Origin: Pilatotrama ljubarskyi
Taxonomy: Eukaryota > Basidiomycota > Agaricomycetes > Polyporales > Polyporaceae
DNA length: 59,231 nt
Direction of reading: 5' to 3'
Assembly: GCA_022385805.1 (NCBI GenBank)
Contig: MU277676.1
Location: 1 to 59,231 of the forward strand
Shown: positions 24,709 to 38,135 of the stretch, in pieces
Numbering within the stretch: position 1 is the stretch's first letter
How the letters are laid out: each line of letters starts with the position of its first letter
Translations under genes and position numbers: made by a program
Notes under the pieces: generated by a model
Told to the model about the DNA's origin: nothing
Database searches by the model: none
The model's input: the letters and a program-made list of their open reading frames with translations, nothing else

Positions 24709-26196
24709 ATGCCTGCCAAAGCCCACAGACCCAGCGGTCAAATCCGCGCTCACTCGCGATCGTCTTCTACGGGCTCATCGAAGCTTGGTTTGAATCTACA
24801 GTTGACGCAGAAGGACCCCGCTCCCCAGCGAGTATCTGATAAAGGGAAGAAGGCGGCGCACTTTCATCACGAGGTTCGTCCCCTTTTCACCCCGCCGATC
24901 GTTCAAAATAGTCGCCTTACGGTCTCTTGCGACGTCGTGCCACGTTAGCCCGCGCGTAACGCGAGCTCCCAGTTTCTGCGGACAAACAGCGGCGTTCGTG
25001 TTCATTCAAGGGAGAGCATTCAACCCGCAGCCATACGCCGCGCACCTACCCCGCATGGCCCACCGAAGCAGGCCGGAGCGAAGCAGAAGGCCGACTTTAC
25101 CATATCAAGCCCAGATGAGGGGGAAGACGACGACGACGCGTGGGTCTCCAGCGAGAGTGGTGCCGCGACACCCCTCCGTGGTTCGGATCCGGAGAATACA
25201 CCCGTAGAGCAGCTGAAACAGCGACCCACGACCCAGCCTGCACACGTTCAGGTGAACACTACGTCTGGTCATGACGGAGTTCATGATGTAGCTACACCTA
25301 AAGCTGCCCCGCCTCCCTTGCCTCGTGTCGATACAGCGAGACCGTCCCAGCTTCCTCTTGGCGCAACTGCTCGCGATTATGCTGCTCAGGAGCCTCCGCC
25401 ACAGGGGAAGGTCTACTCGAACCAGACACAGAATGATCAGCGTCATCCGGAACCAGACATCCAGATCTCCACGCCCACGCCCCCTGTCAGCAAGGCTCGC
25501 TCAGAAACCCATTCCCCCCCACGCAGGTCGCCCGACATTGCGCCCAAGCGACAGTCCATGACTCGCCCGCCTTCCACACACTCCATCAACAGCAGATCAG
25601 ATGGGCCGCCGCTCAGGCCCCACCCGCTCATCCGTGGGCATTCCTACGGCCAGGGCTTTACGGCAAAGCCTGCCCCTCTCGCGCCTTTGACGACGGTGCT
25701 CCCAGACTCGGCCTCGGGTCAGATGTCGACCGCCTCGTCGTCCCCATCCAGCTTGCGTGCGGGGTCTCCGACTAGCATACGCACTGCGGCCTCCCCCAAT
25801 GTACCCTCTCCGTCTTCAGCATCACCCGCTCATCGGCAACTGCGCCGCACCTCCACTTCCTCTACCCGCTCCACTGCGACCCTTCCGGCACAGTCTTCTG
25901 TATCCGACAAGCACAGCCGGGCCAGTCACGACCGACAGCGCACGCTCTCCACGATTTCATCGAATTCCTCCATCGCGGCGCTCACCAACTTCGCCTTGCG
26001 TTCTACACCGTCTCCGCCGCGCAATCCCGTCCACATCACGGCGCACTTCCCCCCTCCAGAACAGAACGCCGCGTTGGAGAGCATTCATCCGCTGCTGCCT
26101 CCGCCATACCTTAGCGCGCATCTCACCGTCCTGGCGTATCGCAACCCCATCGCCGAGTCATATGACAGGGTTATCCGTGCGAAGCAGCGCAGGTGA
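24709..26196 (+). CDS. Low-complexity protein, possibly Tco89-like
   Basis: About 445-residue protein that is mostly Ser/Pro/Thr-rich and probably disordered. Exon 1 (24709-24873) encodes MPAKAHRPSGQIRAHSRSSS and LGLNLQLTQKDP. After an intron (24874-25014) comes a conserved-looking acidic patch, DEGEDDDDAWVSSESGAATP, a long Ser/Pro region, and a C-terminus with HPLLPPPYLSAHLTVLAYRN and a basic end (AKQRR). A basic Ser-rich N-terminus followed by an acidic patch with one Trp recalls fungal proteins annotated with the TORC1 subunit Tco89 domain. I base this on remembered pattern, not an alignment, so the assignment is tentative. The start is the first methionine after the divergent promoter. 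A final extra exon beyond 26196 is possible because the stop lies next to a GT. Confidence 0.55.
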
Positions 26197-27632
26197 TCGC
26201 AGCGTAGAATGTGCACGCCTCGCAGGAGTCGCTCATGAAATTCAGTCTGGCGGACATACGGTGCGTTCTCTTCCTTCGTCGGCGCGCTTCTAGCGTGTGG
26301 CTAACGATTCCCCCGCCCCCGCCATGACGTAGACGGAGACGCATCATGCTCTATGCTTTGCACGGAGGCATATACGAATTCTAGCTTTGCTCTATATTTA
26401 TCTGTCACTTTAACCTGGATCTACTGCTCGCTCTCGAGACTTCTGGCGCGGCCGACGGGCGTCGGAGAGACGTCGTGATGTGCAAGTCGCAGAGTGCTCA
26501 AGCGTTATCGTCAAATCTCGGGTCAGCTGCGCCCCAGCGACTGCAAGAAGCTCGAGCGTGCCGGGTTGCCAGTGTCTCGCCATGGCGACATCGCCCGCAA
26601 CCTCACTATGCTCGTTCATGCGCGTTATCGTCTCTTTCGCAGATCAGCCGCTTTGGACAGAAGTGACAGCGACTCAACCTTGTCAAGTAACACTCTCACC
26701 AAGTTACTACGGCATGATATGGTGTGCAGGTCACAAGAGGGCCCAAGCAGGGCGCTCCGATATCGCGAGTTCGTGGCCTGGCGGCTCTGACTTGGGTGCG
26801 CGGCTTTCGCTTGGATCACGCAAGGACTCGTATCTCATGGGTACAAGCCTCTCGATCTCAAGCGGTCGTGCACTTGCTCAGCGCTGCAAAGGCAAATGGC
26901 CTTTCCAAGCCCGCCTCGGCCGCTTCACGTTCCCCGGCGGCTCGGATATACCTCGTCAGACGACGCCGCTTCTGTATTCAACGCCCTGCGCGCACCGCAT
27001 GGATGGTCGGATCGCAGCGCCGTTCTCGCTCGCTCGCTATCACGACATCACCCGCCAGCATCTGGGGACATGGCAGCGGCGTTTCTCGTCGGACTCGCGC
27101 TCGTACCTCATATGGTATGCTTGCTGTCTGCGAGAAGTGCTTCGTGCGCTCGTCGGACGCAACGCGTTCGTGCCAGGGCCTTCGCCCGCCGGCTTCGAAG
27201 GTTGTCGGACGGGCGCCGCGATGGTTCGCAAATGGGTCTCGGTGCGTGGTGCGTGTGGCTGTGGATTAGGTTGCGTATTGCAAAGCCGGCGTTGCTCGAA
27301 TTGCTGCAGGATGGCGTGCATTTGCGAACTCGGGATAACTGATAGGTCCTAGCGAGCGAAAGAGCGCAAAACGAACGGTTGAAATGTGGTTATCATTTTG
27401 TGGGCTGCGCTTCTTATCGTGAAATGCGTAAGAGACCTAGCTCACGGCGCATTCCTGCATAGACTCTTCTCTTGCATGGTGAGCATCATACCGAGAGGGC
27501 TTGTCCCCGGCGATGTAGACTAGCGGGCACTACTACTGCTCGGCCGTACCTGTCTCATGTCAATGCCTGACACGACATATGGCATGGTACAGGAACCATC
27601 ACGATCTGCATGGTCGACGTACGGAGAAATGA
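26197..27632. other. Gene-poor stretch with unresolved frames
   Basis: A 290-codon plus-strand frame (26480-27352) and an overlapping frame (26494-26790 and 26896-27342) coexist here. The second ends in a hydrophobic run, WCVWLWIRLRIAKPALLELL. Neither has a domain I know, and I could not choose between them by splicing. A lineage-specific gene is possible. Confidence 0.3.
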
Positions 27633-28205
27633 ATGGTTGTCTCGAGGCAGTATCTCACTCACTGTCGACCCTTCCGCAGGACGACTTACGGTGACCGCCC
27701 CGCTCGCGAACATCAACGGGGTAATCATGAAGCGACCGTAGCTGCAAGCATGAGCACCTTCGCCGCTATCTTGGCCGCCTTTCGACCGCCCACTTGCGCC
27801 TCCCGCCACCTCTCCGCAATGTGGTGTCACTCCGCCCCGCGGCCGCGCGTACCAGGCGGTCTTCCACTGCCTCTCTACCGCAACAGCCTGCAACTTCAAG
27901 GCCGAGGCCGCTGCGCTCTCCGCTTGGCATTCTGCGCTCTGGGACGAGCCTCAGCCTGCGAGGTCTTGTGAGCACCTGCCCGTTATCCCTGCGCGAACCT
28001 TGCCTGGCGGACGGGCCAGCTGACCGGCAGGTTTGACGTACTCGCCCTCGAACCTGATCCCCGGCCGTGGCCGTCCCTCGCCGCCTGTGCGAGATCTAAC
28101 CGCTATCGTTGCGAGGTTGCCAAGTTCACGGTGGTGGGCTTGGCTACTGGTACCTGGAGTGTAGGCAGGCCTAGTGCTTGTCCTGCTCCCACGTCGCAAA
28201 TGTAA
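27633..28205 (+). CDS. Candidate spliced gene, unrecognised
   Basis: Three exons join in phase: 27633-27737, 27856-27962 and 28031-28205, giving a total of 387 nt, that is 128 residues plus stop. The donors are GTAGCT and GTCTTG; the acceptors are TACCAG and CGGCAG. The middle product reads AVFHCLSTATACNFKAEAAA and ends SALWDEPQPAR, continuing after the splice with FDVLALEPDPRPWPSL. C/G-ending codons dominate in exons 2 and 3. The stop overlaps a good donor (GTAAGC at 28203), so the gene may continue. I recognise no family. A competing reading of the same region in another frame also stays open, so this is a candidate only. Confidence 0.3.
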
Positions 28206-30016
28206 GCATGCTCTTCATTCTGTAGTATGTCAGCGTATATTGACCTTTCACTCCGGTCTCAAGCCACTTGGCTAGTATTTCGACGAGTACAAGAATGCCC
28301 GGTCGCCGCTCTGCGATAACTACCATAGGGTTGGGCCGTCATCATGTTGGCGCGTCTACTGAGTTCTGCTGCAGCTCCCGGCCGCCACGTCCTAGCCACC
28401 GACACACTTTCTGAGACTGTCATCGCACAGACTCCTGATCGTTGCGTGTAGGTGTATCTCACGAAGGCGAGTCGCCCGCACACGGCTGTTCTTTGACGGC
28501 TCATAACATGAACTGATTCTCATTCCGCGCCGCACTCCCACTATCCTCAGCATTACTCCGACCGTTTACGGTGGACACTCCGATCTCCATGCAGCCCGGT
28601 TGCAACTACCCAGGAACGATTCCAGAAGACAGGCGCGGGCCCTGAGCAAAGCGCTCGTCTCGACTGCTAGGACGTTTTACAGTACCGTGCCTCGAGAACC
28701 TCTGGAATTTCAATCGTAGGGCTCTTCCGAATCGGCCCCTCCAACTCGGCATCCGCGTCACATTTGGTCAGCCAAAGTATCCATCCGCATGTCCCTACCG
28801 GTACCATGACGAACTCCTGCAGGCGTACTCTACCTCTTGAGTCGGCACACGTCGATGGTCCCGAGCGTCCTGTGCCACTTGTAGGTGCGTCGGCGGACAA
28901 CCTGATTATCAGCTGTACGGGCTTGCAGGGCCTCGGTGGTTCATCGACTTCTCTCCCGGGACAAGTGCCGATTGCGACTGTACGTGTAAGCGCTCTCCAA
29001 AGTTCGAGCTCTACGAGTCTACCGGTGAGCAGGGCAGTGTTGTCGCACATCGACCTCGCAATCTTGCCATTGACTCGTGATCGCTGTCCCCGCCGACGCA
29101 GGCCGCACGAGTCAATGGAGGCGAGCTGGTCCGCGCCATCGCGAGGTCAGTCCATGCCGATCATAATCCCAGCGGTCCGTCAAGTGTCTATCCACACTGT
29201 GCGATGCCTGGCAGCCCGATGGTCCGCATACAAGTAGTGGCTCAGATACACCTTCCGGCAGACGAGGGCAGGCCTGCCGGGTACGTCCGAAGGTAGGACG
29301 TACTTTCGGCGCATCACGATTACAGGGTCTCCATACGAAAAACAAGGCGCACGCGGTAGACTTCGCGTTCACAGGGTTACTGCATCACTGCGTGCCATGA
29401 CTGTCTGGGAGGACAACCCCGCCGCTTGCTAGGAATCAGAACGGTGCGGTCTCACCGTATGTGGGTACGGGCCGGATCTGTTCGTCGACAGCAAACATCC
29501 GCAGGCGATCATATGCAGGCATATACTTGAACATGTTCAAGCATCCAGAGACACGACGCACGCCGGTAGTACTCCTCACACTCCTCGCACTCACACAGGC
29601 ATGTTCCAGCAACGCGCCCTCCACGACACATGCACTTCACGAAACCAGCAGGAGACTACCTACACAGACAAAGCACTTCTTTTCCTTTTGTTTTGTCACA
29701 CCTTACAGCCTGCGATCCGTTCATCCTCCGGCACCGGTCAGATCCATTGCCCCTCCTGGGCCCACCCAAAAGCCTAAGTTTTGACGTCCGTGCCATGCAT
29801 GTAAGCGCTAGCGCAGCCCATCTATGTATGTGGCCGAGTCGAAGTCGAGAAGAGGGAAACATTTCGTGAAACGACGGGCGCGCCCGGGAAAGCATATGAG
29901 TAACGTAAGGTAAGCGTCCATCGTCCGTCGTATGAGGAGAGAGAAGAGGGTAGGTAGGTGCGGTAAGGTAAGGAGAGGCGGATTCGGCAGGCCAGAGGCG
30001 TGCGAGCGCGACATGC
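28206..30016. other. Intergenic with short open frames
   Basis: Plus frames (28764-29237) and a minus frame (28667-29050) overlap without a recognisable domain. Further exons of the candidate gene to the left are possible here. The right end is the 3' region of the UDP-glucose pyrophosphorylase gene. Confidence 0.35.
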
Positions 30017-31919
<1,903 letters not shown>

Positions 31920-34900
31920 TGCACTGATTGAACGGTGGGGGGTGAGAACGGGAGGCAAAAGAAGAAAGAGACACAAATACTGACAGATGGTTTATGTGGA
32001 CGGGCTTTGTAGTGTTTGTGGAGATGAGGAGGGGGAGGAGAGGGGCGGAGAGGGAGCGGACTGGGGGAGCTCGTGGCCTGTGATGACGTTTATATACGTC
32101 GAGGGCAATGTCCGAAACGGGCGAAGGATGGAATATCGATGCGTTCTGAATCTTTTCTCTGGCAGACGGACTGTGCGGTGCGGTCTGGCTCTCTCTGTGC
32201 CCGGTTCCCTTTGCAGGAGCGTCGTGCTCGCGATCGCCAGATGATTCGAGTGCGAGTGCGAGTTCGCCCCTGCTCCGACTCGGCGACCGCTCTTCCCGGA
32301 TTGGCTCGCAGATCGATCGCCGCTGTCGTTCCCTCCCGTCCCCCAACGCGACTGTAGCACTCGTTCCCCCACCCGTCCCTCTCGTCCTCCCCGCCGAACC
32401 AACTCCTGCTGCTGCTGCTGCGAATGCCACGTCTCGCTCGCCGCCCCCCAGCGAGAGCCGGCCAATCGCAGACGAGCTCGCCTCCGCACTCGGCCAGAAC
32501 CAGCTCTCCCCCCGCCCCTCCTCCGCACACCCCGACCAACGTGCGTGCATGTCCGCAACCAAGCTCCAGAGCGATCAGCACCAGTTACTGCCGCACTTCC
32601 GTTCCTGTCCTCCGAGATCCCTCCGTAGACAGACAGCAAAGATATAGAGAAAGCAGTCGGGTATACGGGTATCTAGCCGATGGATCCAGACAGTGTGTGC
32701 AACAGAGCCCCTTCCGCACGCCCACCTTATGTACTGTCCTGATTCCTCGCCGCGCGGGTCTTGTCCGCCCACGTCAGTTTCCGTGGCCGTCGAATATATC
32801 GGGCCCTCTAACATCGACTCGTCAGATCGGAACTCTAGACCGGTACCCGCTGATGCACTCGCCCCTGCCCTGCCCTCATTCGCCCCTTGCTGCCGCATTG
32901 TCGGCCTTCTTTCCCCTTATCATGCCTTCTCCCCTGCCCCCTGCCTGACTCTCCTCCATCCTCTCCGGATCCCCTTCCTTCCCGCACGCAATCCCAGACG
33001 CGTCTTCCTTCCCTCGCCTGCCTCTCTTTCAACCTGTGTACGTGCCTGGCTCGCTGGTTTCGCGGAGGACTTATCAATCGCGTCGCGCGCCTGCATGTCG
33101 CGCTCCCGAAACATGCATCACCCGTGTTGCCTTCGCGCTGCCGTCCCGCTGCGCGTGTGCTTCTCTGCTCCACCCGTCGCCTTGCGCGTACGACGCGACG
33201 ACGCGTGCGCTGCAACCGGCTTCGAAGGTCGCGCTCAGACCGCTCTCACACCACCGCCGGCGCGGTCCCCTTGCTATCGCGGTGCGACCACACGATGGCG
33301 AACGCTGACTGGAAGACCGGAAGTTTGTACATGTACAGGACCCGCGCTCGCCCCGTCGTCCCTGTGCCTCCTGCCGCCTCCATCAGTCAAACCGCTCCTG
33401 TGCGGCTCGCTCTTCCTGGTGTCCTGGGCCTGGGCGGCGGAGACGTTCTCATCCCTGCGTTCCTGAGGAGTTCAGACATCGGTGATAGCGCGACTGTCAC
33501 TGTCAGTATCTGCGCGCGACGTTGCGTCTGTTGTACTTCAGCCTTCATCCTGGGTACTGTCTCCGGACAGCGTGCCTCACTGGTGACACCGGTTTTGTTC
33601 TCATCTTGGCTGTCATGCATGCTCACGGTTTGGTTGCCCCGAGTCGAGGAGTAGGTTTGGCGGAGCGGAGCCCGCGCACGGCGAAGCAGAAGGTGGGAAT
33701 GCGATACGTTCTTGTTTACCTCAGCTGACTCCGACTCCTCAGGCGTGTAGGATGGTCGGTGAACTGCCGCTCCGGTACATGCATGCACGCACCCTCAAGG
33801 GGACTTCGGAGTTCGATGCTGCAAAGGAGCGTTCGGATGACGCCAGTGCTTCGCAGCGCAGGCACCGGTACCGTACCGGGCGTGCTTTCTGAGAAGTTAG
33901 AACGACGTTCAGCAAGATGCGAAACGTTAGAACACATCAGGATCGATAATATCAACACACTGAGATTCCCCCACGAGCCGACCGCCGCGATCTCTGCCTG
34001 AACTGGTGTGCAAAGCACTCCGGTGAAGGTTTGGACCCAACGCCCTCCACCTGCAATTGCGAGGAGGGAGAGCAGACGAGCGCCGAGTTTGAGCCGCGGT
34101 CTAGAGTAATTTTACTTTTGCACCCTGCTGTTATGAGCGCCGGGACGGACGCGGTGCGCCCGTTCAAGATGGGCTTGCTGTTGACGTGCAGACGGGGAAA
34201 AGCGGATATCAGATCGGTGTTTACGTGGATATCTCGGATTGGTATGGGTATGTCGGAATGTCCTAGTGTGCACACTGCCCGTGATGGACGGCCTGCCCAA
34301 CTCTGCAAGAAAGGAGCTATACGCGGAGTTGCAAGGTCAGCGGTCTGCGTCGATTGTCGATGGCTCACTGAACAATATCTCAATGGACGTTCCATAGGTA
34401 AGCCACTACGGCGGCCTTCAAACATATAAGGCCTAACCTGTATGTTGTAATTACGGCTGATCCAGAGTGTCATACGGTGGATTCCTCGAGGGAGCTGGAC
34501 TTAGCGAAGAGAGGCATCGCGAGCGAGCGCTAATCTGAGTGATCACGCGAAGCGCTCGCATCCCATATAAGGGAATCGGCTGTTCAGGCTCACTCTCCTA
34601 CCTGAGTGTACTGAACCTCTTTCCGCCGGACTACTTTACCATTGGCAGAGTCGGACTCGGATACACCTTGGTCGACCCAGTACACAGATAGAGGTAGTAC
34701 TTGGACGTCGGAGCTGCACAAGAATAATCATACATGGAACATATTCCTCTCGGCGTCACGCGCAGCCTCCGCTGGTGACGCGGACGCCTCACCGGCAGTA
34801 CTGTACCTTCAGCCTCACTGCGCTCGGGCAAGGCGATGTGAGCTTACGTCTGCTCTGAGAGGGCGGCGGCAGTTCTGGCCTATCTATTCTACTACTGTAC

Positions 34901-35265
34901 ACGGCTAGATCGTGAAAGCGTCTTCCTCCTGCTGATTCATCTCCTCACCAAAGCATGTTCAAGCGAGTAATACATAGCAAGGATTGTTGGGCGGAAAGAG
35001 GGCCGCGGGTTCCGGCTGGCACTGGCAGTCCGACGTTCACGCGTTCACGTCCGTCGTTCGGTAGTGTGAGCCTGGTCATTGGCGCTCAAGCGCCCATACT
35101 CACGTTGAGCGGGATCCACAACCACCCACAAACCGTGAGGTCCCGTTCTGACATCGCTCGACTGCCTACAGCGCTCACGCTACCATACTATCGACTCCTC
35201 TCAGGCGAAATGCCTCGCTGTTGACCCGCTTTCTTCCCAAGGAACACTGAGTCAGAGCAGTTCAG
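31920..35265. other. Gene-poor stretch upstream of small gene
   Basis: The left 800 bp form the promoter region of the UDP-glucose pyrophosphorylase gene. Within 33295-34400 several plus-strand frames look protein-like (one starts at 33295 with MANADWKTGSLYMYR), but competing frames also stay open and no domain is recognisable. Some may be 5' exons of the small gene that starts at 35266. Confidence 0.35.
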
Positions 35266-35800
35266 ATGCCAAACCAACAAGTCGAATCGGCGGCAGCCAC
35301 GAAACTCTCGTCTATCTCTCCGAAGCTGCTCTCCAGGAAGCTGAGAGTCGCAGGATGGTAAGAGCACGTTCCTCTTCATCATGCCCATCGAGCTGATAAT
35401 ATGACTGCAGGCTGCTTCATCACGAGCCCGAGTCGTCGATCATTCTTATCCACGACGGCGAGGAGGCCCTGCTCGTGGACATCTCCTTGTGTCTGAACGC
35501 CTGGAGGTCTGCACCCTGGCTGCGCGAATCCAGGACGGTCATCATGGCCCTAGGCTATCTCGAGTCTTCCCACGTAGGTGTCGTGGTATCCCGATTCACT
35601 TCTGCTATTGATCATGAGCGTCGTAGAAGGCACTCCCGCTTCCTGTGCTCTCGGCACACGCACCGCTGGTGAATGTCAACCCTCACTTGGTACTCCGCGC
35701 GATCGTCACACAAGAAGCACGAGATCTCGACATGTCTTTGTGGAACAGGGCCATCGAAGCGCAAGAAGAGAGTGGACATGATCAGTATACGCAAGAATAA
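35266..35800 (+). CDS. Small spliced gene, unrecognised
   Basis: Three exons join exactly in phase: 35266-35357, 35411-35573 and 35627-35800 (429 nt, 142 residues plus stop), with two 53-nt introns (GTAAGA...GCAG and GTAGGT...TAG). The first junction creates a Trp codon in KLRVAGWLLHHEPESS. The following text, IILIHDGEEALLVDISLCLN and SAPWLRESRTVIMALGYLES, then NPHLVLRAIVTQEARDLDMS, is compact, balanced in composition and ends in an acidic tail. I know no family that fits. The methionine at 35266 follows an in-frame stop, but splice acceptors lie just before it, so more 5' exons are possible. It is convergent with the Ted1-like gene; only 106 bp separate the stop codons. Confidence 0.5.
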
Positions 35801-35906
35801 CAATAAGAAGAAGACAGCAGCGCAGGACATTAGGCCCGACAAGTCTACCGTATGCGCGCATACATTACTGAGCAACAACGAGGGTATCTCGCATTCCGGC
35901 GATAGC

Positions 35907-37790
35907 TTACCATACCCACCACGCGATAGCCACGAACAGCGCCAGGGGCGCCCACGCGACGTCCCGCACGTCCACTGCAAAGCCCTTCAATACCCCCACT
36001 CGTCTACGAGTCTCGCCATCCCGCTCCTTCCCACCAGTCCAGAGGAACGCTATCAGAGGTCGGAGCAGTGCCGAGCTGGAGATGGTCAACCGCCGCCGCC
36101 CGCAAAGAGCGAAGGTCCATGTGCACGACCAGCCGGCGCGCGGGAATTCCTTGGAGCGCCACGCGCTCGGCGGAGGGAGGTCGTGCTCGGGATCATGGGG
36201 GTCGCGGGAATCCAGGGACGTCCAACCAGTAGACCGTCCTGCTGGAGATGAGTGGCGGATGCATGAGCGCCAGACGTTCGAGAGTAGGAGGATGGCTAAG
36301 GTCAGGGCGACGAGTGGGACATAAACGGAGAGGTATATGCCGAGCTGGTCGGGGAGGAGGCAAGGGGTATGCGCGAACGTCTGTGCGCCGGGAGAGGTAG
36401 ATGGCGGAACGAGGGATAGTAGTTGGTACCCAGGTCGACGGATCCCCATCGCCATCGAGAACGACTTGACTGTAATCTCCGGTATTGAGTCAGGAGGAGA
36501 GGGGCGCTTGGCGTCTGCGGCCGGCAGTGTATGCACGTATTCGCAGTAATCATGGTCATCTCCGCTGTGGACGCGTCAATTACCCGAACATCCGGCGAGC
36601 GGGCATCGGGAGCACTATACCTGAAGATGATGGAGGGTCGTATGCTCTGCAATAGGAATTGCGAGACCTGAGGCGTGAGGAGGTTCTGGTAGCCCAATCC
36701 TGTACCCTGTCGGATTGTGCCACGTTCTCGGAGGGGCCCGCAGGACGACTCTTCGGGCCGGGAGAGCGGAACGTGCGTGAACAGGATAGGCCTATCACTC
36801 TCAGCCATGCCTCTACCTGTACCGGATCAGGGCAATGTTCAGTACATTGTTCCCAGCAACAGGACCGTGACGACAGGGTCGCTATCTCCACGACCTACTC
36901 ACTCTTGGCAAATGAGTTCACGAAGGCGATTGTGCGGCCCGGATGTGTCGTAGACCATTGAGCATACGACATCCCGGCTATAGCTCGTTCCCTATCCTCA
37001 TCGACGAGGGTAGGCGCATCGATGAGCAGCACCGTATGGTTTGCAAGGGTGATACGCTGGTTCAGTGGACCGAAAGATGAGAGGTAGCGCTCGCGGGCAT
37101 GGTCTGAAAAGCGGTATGAGGACGAAGGTGCGCCTAGCCTGGTGATGGTAGAGTTTGAGGATCGGCAACTTCGCCATGACGAGAGGAACACGGAATCCGT
37201 ACCCTATGTCGTGGTTTCCAGGTATATAGTGCACAGGGAGATGCTCATCATTTGCAAAGATGCTCTCGAACCTGTGGACATACCGAGCATACCTGGGGCT
37301 TTGCCGTCAGCTACGACTCCAAGGACCTTTTCGGAGATGGTCATACACTCACTCTTCACCCGACATATCCACTCTGCCATTGTCCATCATGTCTCCTAGA
37401 AACACCACCTCATCCGGATGTCTACTGAGAGTCGCACTCCAACTCTTCCGGATATTCAGGTCGACTATGAACTGACTGAGGCGCATCAGCCATGGTGCAC
37501 GATCCGGATAGGAACGGTGGTCGAGGATCTGGGGATCTGCAACCAGCAGGACATGCGTTGGTGAGGTGGCTGAGGTGCCCTGAGATAACTCAGAACTGTT
37601 TCAATGAGCTCTCGCTCGAGGCGGGAAGACGCAAACGTACAGAACTCATGAGCGGTTCATCTGGCCATGGACATGTCGCCGTATGGTGATAGAAGGTGCC
37701 CAGCTCGTACCAGACAATTAACACAAGCCATAAGAGACGAATGAGATTGACGAGACGTGGGGTGGGCAGACCAATGCCGAGGATCTCCAT
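35907..37790 (-). CDS. Ted1/PGAP5/Cdc1-type phosphoesterase
   Basis: Membrane metallophosphoesterase of the Ted1/Cdc1/PGAP5 family, which removes ethanolamine phosphate from GPI-anchor mannose in the ER and so promotes cargo export. An N-terminal membrane segment (LIRLLWLVLIVWYELGTFYH) precedes the catalytic domain. Motifs read VLLVADPQILD, VVFLGDMMDNGR, HYIPGNHDIGYG, FTHVPLSRPE with CGPLRERGTI, and, after an intron, FSGDDHDYCEYVH. All expected metal ligands and the catalytic His of GNHD are present. The C-terminal half has a second membrane segment (YVPLVALTLAILLLSNVW) and a last hydrophobic helix ending WWVW. At least five short introns. A second copy lies 11.6 kb away, at 49384-51832, in the same orientation. 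This copy looks catalytically complete. Confidence 0.88.
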
Positions 37791-38135
37791 GTTATGTACG
37801 CAATCCCGACTTGACGGGTCGAGGATGATTTGAGTACGGCCTACGTCCGTTCGGTCATTCCCCCGAATCCCAGAGAGCTATGTTCGCCAAAGAACGCGCT
37901 GTCCCAAATACCGATTGTTGATACTATGCGCAGATTCCGACAGCAAAGACAGACACACGTGTACCTGGAGTGGATAGACAGCTAGCGAGGTGGCGGGAGG
38001 AGGTGCACAGCAAGCGCCCGCCGTGCCTTGCACCCCGATCGCGTCCTTGGGAAAAGTGTATACGACGCGTCGGTGGCCAAAAGGGTCAACCCCGCTTTCT
38101 CTTACCCTATCACTCTTTCTCTGCTGAACTCTTGC
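37791..38135. promoter_or_regulatory. Divergent promoter, phosphoesterase and SNF2 genes
   Basis: 345 bp between two divergent start codons. No coding potential seen. Confidence 0.45.

Noticed and set aside
26480..27352. 290-codon plus-strand frame
   Set aside because: No domain, many Cys/Ser/Arg, and an overlapping frame is equally open; not strong enough to call as a gene.
33295..33586. Possible small gene starting MANADWKTG
   Set aside because: It needs a 40-nt intron, shorter than others here, and gives no recognisable protein.
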